Below, one piece after another: positions 33,670-41,552 of a DNA stretch of 64,000 nucleotides. The stretch's first letter is position 1. Every line of letters begins with the position of its first letter. This DNA is from CAYRFF01 sp964423575 (GTDB lineage Bacteria > Bacteroidota > Bacteroidia > Chitinophagales > Saprospiraceae), in contig CAYRFF010000001.1 of assembly GCA_964423575.1 (NCBI GenBank), positions 93,620 to 157,619 of the forward strand, given 5' to 3'. The position numbers and the translations under genes are program-made. Under the pieces are notes generated by a model. The model was not told the DNA's origin. It did not search any database and was given only the letters and a program-made list of their open reading frames with translations.

Positions 33670-34941
33670 ATGAAAGGATTTTACATGATTAGTAGATATT
33701 TTATGGCACTGGTACTAGTGCTATTACTTCAACTGCCCACCTATGCTCAACAAGCACCTGAAGATTGTGAGGACGGGAGGTATACACTGGGCATTCAGCA
33801 TTTGTTTAACATTAGCCAATCAGAAGAATTATATGGAACGAACCTGGACGCGGCCGGAGATGAGATTGAATTGATGATGACGATTTTCACTCCCGATGAT
33901 GATGTAGTGGAAAACAGACCGGTGGTCATATTGGCCTTTGGTGGTTCATTTGTAGCAGGACAGCGTTCAGATATGTTTGAAATTTGCAACCTCCTGGCAA
34001 TGCAGGGAGTCGTAGCAGTTTCAATTGACTATAGATTATACCCTATGGCAAAGTTGGGTTTCCCGACTATTCCGGGTTTTTACGATGCAGCGATTAAGGC
34101 GGTTGGAGATTTGAAAGGAGCAGTCAGACATATAAGAAAACTCGTCGATAATGGGAATCCTTATAATATGGATGCTGATAGAATAATGCTGGGTGGTCTT
34201 TCTGCCGGTGCAATAGCAGCTCTACATGCCGCTGCTTTATCAGAGGACGATGAACTTGATGCATCGCTTACTGCATTAATTGATAATAATGGTGGATTAG
34301 AAGGTAACACCGGAGATGTGGAGAACTTATCATATTCTTCAGAAGTGCTCGGAGTGATTAACTTGTCAGGAGCATTGTTGGATCCTACTATACTGAAAAC
34401 ATCAGATAATATTGCCATCATAAGTATGCACGGCACTAATGATGGAACTGTTCCTTACGGAAGTGGAAATGCACTGGGACTTATTCCTATGCATGGCTCT
34501 AGCGTAGTTCATCAAAGAGCTCTTGCTCAAGGCCTCGATTCAAGACTGCATTCTGTAGAAGGAGGTGACCATACCGACATATATACTGATGCCGAGTACG
34601 AAAATGATAGGATTGCCTATTTTACTATGCTGGGTGAAGCATTCAATGACATTTTCTGTGAAGCAGGGGTTAAAACTATTAACCCTTACTTCTATGAAGT
34701 AAATGTATTCCCTAATCCGGCTTCTTCCAGAATATCCTGGGAAAGTGATTATTCTGTTGATGTAATGCAGGTAGGCGTTTATAATCAGATGGGTCAATTA
34801 CTCATTAATACTCAGATTACAGGAGAGAATAGCCTGGATATTTCTGAACTTAACGAGGGCGTTTATTACCTTTTTGTTAAGCCACTGCATATAAGCGGAA
34901 ATTCAGGAATTTTACAAGGGAAGTTCATCAAAACAAGATAG
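33670..34941 (+). CDS. Secreted alpha/beta hydrolase with T9SS type A sorting domain
   Basis: The protein has 423 residues. A signal peptide (about 8-27) is followed by an alpha/beta-hydrolase domain: oxyanion motif AFGGSF (89-94), nucleophile S178 in GLSAG, acid in HGTNDGTVPY (about 255-264) and His in EGGDHTD (about 299-305). The C-terminus (about 345-423, VNVFPNPASSRISWESDYSV) is a type A sorting domain. It is likely an esterase or lipase of the carboxylesterase/acetyl-hydrolase type, displayed or released through T9SS. It lies 157 bp after the adhesin operon and may have its own promoter. Confidence 0.85.
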   Translation: MKGFYMISRYFMALVLVLLLQLPTYAQQAPEDCEDGRYTLGIQHLFNISQSEELYGTNLDAAGDEIELMMTIFTPDDDVVENRPVVILAFGGSFVAGQRSDMFEICNLLAMQGVVAVSIDYRLYPMAKLGFPTIPGFYDAAIKAVGDLKGAVRHIRKLVDNGNPYNMDADRIMLGGLSAGAIAALHAAALSEDDELDASLTALIDNNGGLEGNTGDVENLSYSSEVLGVINLSGALLDPTILKTSDNIAIISMHGTNDGTVPYGSGNALGLIPMHGSSVVHQRALAQGLDSRLHSVEGGDHTDIYTDAEYENDRIAYFTMLGEAFNDIFCEAGVKTINPYFYEVNVFPNPASSRISWESDYSVDVMQVGVYNQMGQLLINTQITGENSLDISELNEGVYYLFVKPLHISGNSGILQGKFIKTR

Positions 34942-35127
34942 TCATACGGCAATTTGTGAGGAATAGTTGAACATTTGACGAAAGTCCGGATCTCGTATAG
35001 AGTTAAAGATGTCAGCGACATGTCAGATTGTTCAGAAAGACTAATATTGCAGAAAACGAAGTGTGTCTTGAGTGATAGTAGTCTAAATGACTGATAAATA
35101 AACGGTTACGATTCCGTATTTTAATTT

Positions 35128-35172
35128 AAATATACCATTTGTGTAAGCTTGCGCAAATGGTATATTTTTTTT
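35128..35172 (+). terminator. Strong intrinsic terminator
   Basis: A perfect 14-bp stem (35128-35141 with 35154-35167) with a 12-nt loop runs into a T-tract. The A-rich left side makes it work in both directions. It separates the secreted hydrolase gene from the nitroreductase gene, 190 bp after the former. Confidence 0.8.
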
Positions 35173-35236
35173 GTTAAACCTCTGACAATACATTGATATT
35201 TGATAGGTAGATTTACACGGCTGACAAAAATAGAAT

Positions 35237-35797
35237 ATGAAGAAAGAATACTTTTTTAACAGGAAATTGACCTCTCCGATTAATTTTACGGATGAAAAGG
35301 TAAGTGATGATGAAATCAGGGATATGCTAGATGTGGCCAGATGGGCTCCGAGTCATAAGTTGACACAACCATGGAGGTTTATTGTTTTACGGGATGAAGC
35401 AATGAATCGAATGGAACAGTTCATGGAGAAGGCATATACAGAAGGAGAAAACCCCCTTTCAGCTCTTAAGCTGGAAAAAAAACTGGTCAAAGTGAAGAAA
35501 TCTCAAGCGATAATCCTCATTGTTATGCATAGAGATCCCGCGGAAAGAGTGCCTGAATGGGAAGAAATTGCCGCTACAGCTTGTGCAGTAGAAAATATGT
35601 GGGTATATGCATGCAATAACGGAATGGGAGGATACTGGAGCTCTCCCGGGTTTATCAAAGATATAAATCAACTCGTTGACCTTCAGGAGAATGAACGCTG
35701 TCTGGGACTCTTTTATCTGGGCAAGGTAAGTTCTGAAATGCCTGATATGAGAAAGAGAATGGAGGTTGATGAGATCTCTCGCTGGCTCTATAAATAA
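35237..35797 (+). CDS. Nitroreductase family protein
   Basis: This 186-residue protein matches the small FMN-dependent nitroreductase fold (YdjA-like): R/S-rich FMN-phosphate contact RWAPSHKLTQPWRF (about 35-48), a GGYWSSPG loop (about 132-139) and GLFYLGKV near the end. It would reduce nitro compounds or quinones with NAD(P)H. It stands alone after a terminator. Confidence 0.85.
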   Translation: MKKEYFFNRKLTSPINFTDEKVSDDEIRDMLDVARWAPSHKLTQPWRFIVLRDEAMNRMEQFMEKAYTEGENPLSALKLEKKLVKVKKSQAIILIVMHRDPAERVPEWEEIAATACAVENMWVYACNNGMGGYWSSPGFIKDINQLVDLQENERCLGLFYLGKVSSEMPDMRKRMEVDEISRWLYK

Positions 35798-35899
35798 GTC
35801 GTTTAAGTGATAAAACACACTCTTTTCGTTGAATTCCAATCTTTTAAGACAGATTCACGGTTTTTATGTAGTCTTCTTGCGATTTTAAGCTGTTAAAAA

Positions 35900-35919
35900 C
35901 AAATATAATGTTATATTTG
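35900..35919 (+). promoter_or_regulatory. Palindromic -7 region of the hppA promoter
   Basis: CAAATATAATGTTATATTTG is a near-perfect palindrome: 9-bp arms, 2-bp centre. Its right arm is an exact -7 box TATATTTG (35912-35919) for hppA and its left arm is the same box on the other strand. No TTTG sits at -33. Confidence 0.45.
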
Positions 35920-35920
35920 C

Positions 35921-35956
35921 GGGCTGTTAAAGAGGGGCTGAAGAAAATGGCAGCCC
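35921..35956 (+). promoter_or_regulatory. hppA leader with alternative pairing
   Basis: Two copies of GGGCTG (35921-35926 and 35935-35940) can each pair with one CAGCCC (35951-35956). Either a short or a longer hairpin can form in the untranslated leader. No known riboswitch class is recognised. Confidence 0.3.
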
Positions 35957-36014
35957 ACAAGTAAAAAGAAAAAAATCAAACTACATAAGAATTAATTAAA
36001 TCTAATATAACTGT

Positions 36015-38294
36015 ATGGAATCATTAGTTTACATCTTACCAATTTTTGGTCTTTTAGGGCTCTTGTATATGTTTTATCTGTCATCATGGATAAATAAGCA
36101 AGATGCCGGCGAGTCCAAAATGAAAGAAATTGCCGAATACATTGCTGAAGGAGCAATGGCATTCTTAAAGGCAGAATATCGTTCACTTGCTATATTCGTA
36201 GTGGTTGCCGGTGCATTACTTGGCTTCCTTTCTACACGTGTAGAAACTACACACTGGTTTATAGTAGTGGCATTCGTTATCGGAGCTGCATTCTCTGCTC
36301 TTGCAGGATACATAGGCATGAAAGTCGCTACCAAAGCTAACGTGCGTACGACTCAGGCTGCGAGAACCAGCCTTGCCGGAGCCCTCAAAGTATCATTCAG
36401 AGGAGGAACTATTATGGGACTGGGAGTTGCCGGTCTCGCTGTTCTTGGACTGAGCGGGCTTCTTGCAATTTTCTTCGTATACTTTTTTGGAGGCGATTGG
36501 AGCTCTGTAGATAATCCTACCAAGACAATGACAATACTCCTTGAAGTATTAGCAGGATTCAGCCTTGGAGCAGAATCAATTGCTTTATTTGCCAGAGTAG
36601 GAGGAGGGATCTACACCAAGGCCGCTGACGTAGGAGCTGACTTAGTAGGTAAGGTGGAAGCAGGAATCCCTGAGGATGATCCGCGTAACCCGGCTACAAT
36701 TGCCGATAACGTAGGAGATAATGTGGGAGACGTTGCGGGAATGGGAGCTGACCTTTTCGGTTCCTACGTGGCAACAATTCTTGCAGCCATGGTTCTGGGT
36801 AACTATGTGATAAAAGATATGGGAGGCACTATTCAAGATAGCTTTGGCGGGATAGGACCGATCTTATTACCGGTACTACTTGCAGGACTTGGAATTATCT
36901 TCTCAATTATCGGTTCATTGACTGTGAAAGTAGGTAGTAATGCTGATGGAGAAAGCCATGTACAGAAGGCTTTGAATATCGGTAACTGGGTTGCAATCGG
37001 ATTGACTGCTGTTGCTTCTTTCTTTGTAATTCAGTGGATGCTTCCTGATGAGATGAATATGAAAATATTTAGTGGGACAGGTTTCGTTGACCTGGTTTGT
37101 ACCCCTATGGATGTTTTCTGGGCTGTTGTTATTGGTCTTGTTGTGGGAGGAGGTATTTCCGCCATTACAGAATATTACACCGGTAGTGGAAAGAAGCCTG
37201 TTATGGATATTATTAAGCAGTCCAGAACGGGAGCAGCTACCAATATTATTGCAGGTTTGTCTGTAGGGATGATGTCTACTTTCCTTCCTGTATTATTGTT
37301 TGCAGGTGCAATCTGGGGAGCTTACTCATTTGCCGGCTTTTATGGAGTGGCGATTGCAGCTTCAGGTATGATGGCTACAACAGCTATGCAGTTGGCGATT
37401 GACGCATTTGGACCGATTGCGGATAACGCGGGTGGAATTGCTGAGATGAGTGAGTTGCCTGATGAAGTAAGAGAGCGTACCGACATCCTTGACTCTGTAG
37501 GTAACACTACAGCAGCAATTGGAAAAGGATTTGCGATTGCTTCAGCAGCTTTAACTGCATTGGCTTTATTTGCTGCTTATGTAACATTCACTGGAATTAA
37601 CGGAATTAACATCTTTAGTGCCAAGGTTCTTGCAGCATTGTTTGTGGGTGCGATGATTCCTGTTGTTTTCTCTGCTATGGCGATGAGTGCTGTAGGTAGA
37701 GCAGCTATGGCGATGGTTCAGGAAGTGAGAAGACAGTTTAAGGAATTCCCTGGAATTCTTGAAGGTACTCAAAAGCCTGAATACGGTCGCGCTATCGATA
37801 TTTCTACAAAGGCTGCTCTTAAAGAGATGTTGTTACCGGGTGCGCTTACTATTATCGCTCCGATTGTTATCGGATTTGGAATGGGACCTGAAGCACTTGG
37901 TAGCTATATGGCCGGTGTTACTGTGTCAGGTGTTATGTGGGCTATTTTCCAGAATAATGCCGGAGGAGCATGGGATAACGCTAAGAAATCATTTGAAGCC
38001 GGTGTTGTTATAGATGGTGAGTTACTTAAGAAAGACTCTGAAGCTTATACGGCTGCTGTAACAGGAGATACAGTAGGGGATCCATTTAAGGATACATCTG
38101 GACCATCAATGAACATCCTTATTAAATTTACTTGTCTGATTGGTCTTGTACTTGCTCCGATACTTGCAGAGATTTATCCTGCTACGGATAACAGTACAGG
38201 TATGAATATAGAATATCAGCAAGAAAATCAAATTGATTTAGACAAAACACTTTCCTTTGAGCAAGCTTTGGAAGCAATCAAAGAAGAGAATTAA
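36015..38294 (+). CDS. hppA: Membrane-bound proton-pumping pyrophosphatase
   Basis: This 759-residue protein has about 16 membrane helices and the family signatures GGGIYTKAADVGADLVGKVE, IPEDDPRNPATIADNVGDNV and, near the end, GDTVGDPFKDTSGPSMNILI. Hydrolysis of pyrophosphate drives ion export. The segment VGNTTAAIGKG has Ala where K-independent enzymes have Lys, so K-dependence is expected. The semi-conserved gate Glu of helix 6 is absent (ADLFGSYVAT), while GAESIAL in helix 5 has a Glu in place of the usual Ser. I recall this arrangement from Flavobacterium-type H+-pumping enzymes, so proton rather than sodium transport is favoured. Confidence 0.93.
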   Translation: MESLVYILPIFGLLGLLYMFYLSSWINKQDAGESKMKEIAEYIAEGAMAFLKAEYRSLAIFVVVAGALLGFLSTRVETTHWFIVVAFVIGAAFSALAGYIGMKVATKANVRTTQAARTSLAGALKVSFRGGTIMGLGVAGLAVLGLSGLLAIFFVYFFGGDWSSVDNPTKTMTILLEVLAGFSLGAESIALFARVGGGIYTKAADVGADLVGKVEAGIPEDDPRNPATIADNVGDNVGDVAGMGADLFGSYVATILAAMVLGNYVIKDMGGTIQDSFGGIGPILLPVLLAGLGIIFSIIGSLTVKVGSNADGESHVQKALNIGNWVAIGLTAVASFFVIQWMLPDEMNMKIFSGTGFVDLVCTPMDVFWAVVIGLVVGGGISAITEYYTGSGKKPVMDIIKQSRTGAATNIIAGLSVGMMSTFLPVLLFAGAIWGAYSFAGFYGVAIAASGMMATTAMQLAIDAFGPIADNAGGIAEMSELPDEVRERTDILDSVGNTTAAIGKGFAIASAALTALALFAAYVTFTGINGINIFSAKVLAALFVGAMIPVVFSAMAMSAVGRAAMAMVQEVRRQFKEFPGILEGTQKPEYGRAIDISTKAALKEMLLPGALTIIAPIVIGFGMGPEALGSYMAGVTVSGVMWAIFQNNAGGAWDNAKKSFEAGVVIDGELLKKDSEAYTAAVTGDTVGDPFKDTSGPSMNILIKFTCLIGLVLAPILAEIYPATDNSTGMNIEYQQENQIDLDKTLSFEQALEAIKEEN

Positions 38295-38318
38295 TAGAAA
38301 TCGTTGAATTGAAGTAAT

Positions 38319-38356
38319 AAAAACCCTGCGATGTCCTGACGTCTCAGGGTTTTTTA
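38319..38356 (+). terminator. Intrinsic terminator of hppA
   Basis: AAAAACCCTG (38319-38328) pairs with CAGGGTTTTT (38345-38354) and is followed by more T. It lies 25 bp after the hppA stop. Confidence 0.85.
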
Positions 38357-38522
38357 TTCTACGGATATTTAATATTTCTTTCTATAAAAGTAACAGATTA
38401 AACATCTGGAAATTAAATATTCATAACAACAAAAGTGCGATAGCGACGTTGTAAAATTGGATATAATTGATTGAATGTCTTAACGACAATTATTTAACAT
38501 TTAACTAAGTAAAACTTAAAAT

Positions 38523-39371
38523 ATGAAGAATCTTTTCATACTATTATTAATGCTCGGTGGATTCCTTTTTGCTACCGATATTTCTGCTCAGATGCAGACA
38601 CCTGCACCTTCTCCATTAGCTGAATTAAGTCAGAAAGTTGGCTTGACTGATGTGACTATTGTATACTCACGTCCGAGCGCTAAAGACAGAGATGTATTTG
38701 GTACATTGGTTCCTTACGGCAATGTATGGCGTACCGGTGCCAATGCTGCTACTACTATTGAATTCTCTGATAATGTAGTGGTAATGGGTAAAGAATTAAA
38801 AGCTGGGAAGTATTCCCTGTATTCCACTCCTAATAAGGATAAGTGGACTATATATTTAAATAGTAATTGGAGAAAGTGGGGCCAAACTGAGGCTGACGAA
38901 GGTGAAACTCTTGTAAGTTTTGAAGTTGCATCTTACAGCGTTAAGCCTGCAGTTGAATCATTCACCATCGGAATTGATGATCTGAGAAATAACGATGCAT
39001 CAATCGTAATCAGCTGGGCTACTACTGCAGTTAAAATACCATTTGCAGTACCTACAGTTGAAAAAGCAACTGCTAGCATAGAAAGAGTTATGGCCGGTCC
39101 GAGCGCAAGAGATTATTACTCTGCAGCAGGATACTATCTTGCTGAAGGTAAAGATCCTAAGCAAGCTCTTGAGTGGGTGAACAAGTCTATCGATGATAAT
39201 AACCCAATGTACTACATGGTTTATACAAGAGCTCTTATCTACAAAGAACTGAATGATAAGGATGGGGTAGTAAAGAATGCTACATTGGCAAGAGATCTTG
39301 CTGAGAAAGCAGGAGACAACCATTACCTTAGAATGAGTAAGGATTTACTGAAGGAATTCGGTTCCAAGTAA
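38523..39371 (+). CDS. DUF2911 domain protein, exported
   Basis: This 282-residue protein has a signal peptide (about 1-22, ending FATDISAQ). The DUF2911 domain spans about 25-165 with the family pattern SPLAELSQKVGLTDVTIVYS, RPSAKDRDVFG, VPYGNVWRTGANAAT and LKAGKYSLYS. The C-terminal part (about 195-282) is helical, like two TPR hairpins (LEWVNKSIDDNNPMYYMVYT). The function of the domain is unknown. It is monocistronic between two terminators. Confidence 0.9.
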   Translation: MKNLFILLLMLGGFLFATDISAQMQTPAPSPLAELSQKVGLTDVTIVYSRPSAKDRDVFGTLVPYGNVWRTGANAATTIEFSDNVVVMGKELKAGKYSLYSTPNKDKWTIYLNSNWRKWGQTEADEGETLVSFEVASYSVKPAVESFTIGIDDLRNNDASIVISWATTAVKIPFAVPTVEKATASIERVMAGPSARDYYSAAGYYLAEGKDPKQALEWVNKSIDDNNPMYYMVYTRALIYKELNDKDGVVKNATLARDLAEKAGDNHYLRMSKDLLKEFGSK

Positions 39372-39390
39372 ATAAAGCGATAAAAGCAAT

Positions 39391-39429
39391 AAAAAAGGCT
39401 TGCGTGTGAAAACATGCAAGCCTTTTTTT
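39391..39429. terminator. Bidirectional terminator between DUF2911 gene and pdhC
   Basis: AAAAAAGGCTTGC (39391-39403) pairs with GCAAGCCTTTTTTT (39416-39429), with A-run and T-run on the two sides. It ends transcription of the two convergent genes. Confidence 0.9.
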
Positions 39430-39457
39430 ATATTCCTTTAATTAATTCCCGGGAATT

Positions 39458-40702
39458 TTACACGAGCATCATCGTAGGATATTCAAGCATTCCTTTAAGT
39501 GTCTGCATGAACTTGGCCCCGCTGGCGCCATCCACGACTCTATGATCACAGGAAAGTGTTAACTTCATTCTGTGTCCCGGAACAATCTGACCGTTCTTAA
39601 CTACCGGCTTCTCCTGAATTCCTCCAACTGCTAGTATACAAGCATCAGGTGGATTAATAATTGCTGTAAATTCCTCGATACCAAACATTCCCAGATTGGA
39701 TACAGTGAACGTATTCCCCTGCATCTCATCAAGTTGTAATTGTTTGTTATGTGCTTTTTCTGCTAGATCCCTGACCTGATTGTTGATTTCAGTCATTGAA
39801 AGCATTGCAGCGTTTCTTACAACTGGGACAACTAGTCCGTCATCAATTGCTACAGCAACTCCCAGGTTTACGATATGATTTTGTCTGATTTTATCTCCAA
39901 GCCATGAAGAATTTACTTCAGGATGCTTCTTCAATGCTGCAGCCGTAGCTTTCAGTACGAAGTCATTGAAGCTCAGCTTGACATTCTGGTTCTTGAGTTG
40001 ATTGTTAATATCTTTTCTCGCTTTTACAATATTGTCCATATCTACCTCTACCGTCAGATAGAAGTGAGGAGCCTGATATTTGCTTTCCGCGAGTCTGCGT
40101 GCAATCGTTTTGCGCATCTGCGATAATGGAATATCTGTATAGGCATCTTCGGGACTTACAGCTACTCTCGCAGCTGGTGCAACCGGCTTATAATTTTCAA
40201 TATCTCGCTTGATGATGCGCCCTCCGTCTCCGGTACCTTTTACCGTAGAAAGGTCAATGCCTTTTTCCTGGGCCATTGACCTGGCTAGCGGAGAAACTTT
40301 AATCCGTCTATCCTCAGATGAACCTGAAGTCGGGGCTGCAGAGGCAGCCGGAGTTGCAGTTTCAACCGTTGGATCCGGAGTAGAATCTTCTTCCGGAGCT
40401 GTTTCTTTACTTGATGCATCATCAGCACCTTCACTTGCAGCAGCCAGGGCAGCTTTATAATCTTCCCCTTTCTCACCGATTACTGCAATAGGGGCGTTAA
40501 CCGGAACTTCCCCTTTATCTACGGCAATGTGTAGTATAGTACCTGAAAAATAGGTCTCTACTTCCATCGTTGCCTTATCTGTTTCAACTTCTGCGAGGAC
40601 ATCTCCTACATTTACTGTATCACCCTCGCTCACGTGCCATTCAATGATATTTCCTTCTGTCATTGTATCACTGATTCGCGGCATTTTAATTACTCTGGCC
40701 AT
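39458..40702 (-). CDS. pdhC: Pyruvate dehydrogenase complex E2, dihydrolipoamide acetyltransferase
   Basis: The protein has 414 residues. One lipoyl domain (about 2-78) carries the lipoylated lysine K43 in EVETDKATME. An Ala/Thr/Glu-rich linker (about 85-130) leads to a peripheral subunit-binding domain (about 133-170, KVSPLARSMAQEKGIDLSTV). The catalytic acetyltransferase domain (about 185-414) has HRVVDGASGAKF with catalytic H387. It transfers the acetyl group from E1 to CoA. The lipoyl and inner-core sequence fits the PDH rather than the OGDH or branched-chain E2. E1 and E3 genes are not adjacent. Confidence 0.88.
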   Translation of the reverse strand: MARVIKMPRISDTMTEGNIIEWHVSEGDTVNVGDVLAEVETDKATMEVETYFSGTILHIAVDKGEVPVNAPIAVIGEKGEDYKAALAAASEGADDASSKETAPEEDSTPDPTVETATPAASAAPTSGSSEDRRIKVSPLARSMAQEKGIDLSTVKGTGDGGRIIKRDIENYKPVAPAARVAVSPEDAYTDIPLSQMRKTIARRLAESKYQAPHFYLTVEVDMDNIVKARKDINNQLKNQNVKLSFNDFVLKATAAALKKHPEVNSSWLGDKIRQNHIVNLGVAVAIDDGLVVPVVRNAAMLSMTEINNQVRDLAEKAHNKQLQLDEMQGNTFTVSNLGMFGIEEFTAIINPPDACILAVGGIQEKPVVKNGQIVPGHRMKLTLSCDHRVVDGASGAKFMQTLKGMLEYPTMMLV

Positions 40703-40895
40703 AGATCTATCTCTAATTTATATTTCGTTTTTTCTATTTCAAACAAGAACACTAATGTACGTTTTTTCGGCCTAAACTTAAGCATATTCTTACGAATCTC
40801 TTACAGGAATTAACGCATTTGTTAAAATCACTCATCAATTCAAGAAAATTATTCTATTTATACCGGAAACAATAGAATACATATATGAATTATTT

Positions 40896-40927
40896 GTTGA
40901 ATAAGATTGCAATAAACTGTACCTTTA
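40896..40927 (+). promoter_or_regulatory. Possible recR promoter, very short leader
   Basis: GTTG (40896-40899), a 20-bp spacer and TACCTTTA (40920-40927) resemble the consensus. The -7 box ends only 7 bp before the recR ATG, so the transcript would be leaderless or nearly so. Confidence 0.35.
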
Positions 40928-40934
40928 CAAGTCT

Positions 40935-41552
40935 ATGGAATATTCTTCAAAAAACATCAAAAAGGCTGTAGAAGCCTTTACTGCATTGCCGGGCGTAGGG
41001 AAAAGATCAGCACTGAGATATGTTTTACATCTTGCGGGATTAGAAAAAACGCGTTCCAGTAGAATCGTATCCAGAATTCAGGAAATGGTTGAAAATATCC
41101 GCTTGTGTGGTACCTGTTATAATTTCGCTGATGGAGAACAATGTGAAATTTGCAAAAGCAACCATAGAAAAAAATCTATTATATGTGTAGTTGAGTCTGT
41201 ACGCGATGTACTGGCGATTGAGGAAACACAACAGTTTAATGGCTTATACCATGTACTCGGTGGCGTTATTTCACCATTGGATGGTATAGGGCCCGATGAT
41301 ATCAGAATCAAGGAATTGCTCAACCGTATCCGTGAGGATGAAGTAGATGAGGTGATTATTGCAATCAGTCCCACAATAGAAGGGGACACTACGATGTTCT
41401 ATATATCTAATCACCTGAAAAAATATAATCTTAAAATCTCAACCTTGGCACGTGGAGTTTCTTTTGGAGGTGAACTGGAATATGTCGATAGGTTTACTTT
41501 AGGTCGATCAATACAGGAGAGAATTCCTTATGAGATGGAAGAAGAAGTATGA
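40935..41552 (+). CDS. recR: Recombination mediator protein RecR
   Basis: This 205-residue protein is of standard length. It has an N-terminal helix-hairpin-helix (FTALPGVGKRSALRYVLHLA, about 17-36), a C4 zinc finger (CGTCYNFADGEQCEIC, about 57-72), a Toprim domain (about 80-175) and a C-terminal Walker-B-like segment (LARGVSFGGELEYVDRFTLG). It acts with RecF/RecO to load RecA at gaps. The stop overlaps the start of the glycosyltransferase gene (ATGA), so the two are translated together. Confidence 0.95.
   Translation: MEYSSKNIKKAVEAFTALPGVGKRSALRYVLHLAGLEKTRSSRIVSRIQEMVENIRLCGTCYNFADGEQCEICKSNHRKKSIICVVESVRDVLAIEETQQFNGLYHVLGGVISPLDGIGPDDIRIKELLNRIREDEVDEVIIAISPTIEGDTTMFYISNHLKKYNLKISTLARGVSFGGELEYVDRFTLGRSIQERIPYEMEEEV

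Noticed and set aside
34979..34989. AAAGTCCGG string resembling an RNase P RNA core motif
   Set aside because: The surrounding ~230 bp up to the terminator is too short and lacks the other conserved P RNA segments.
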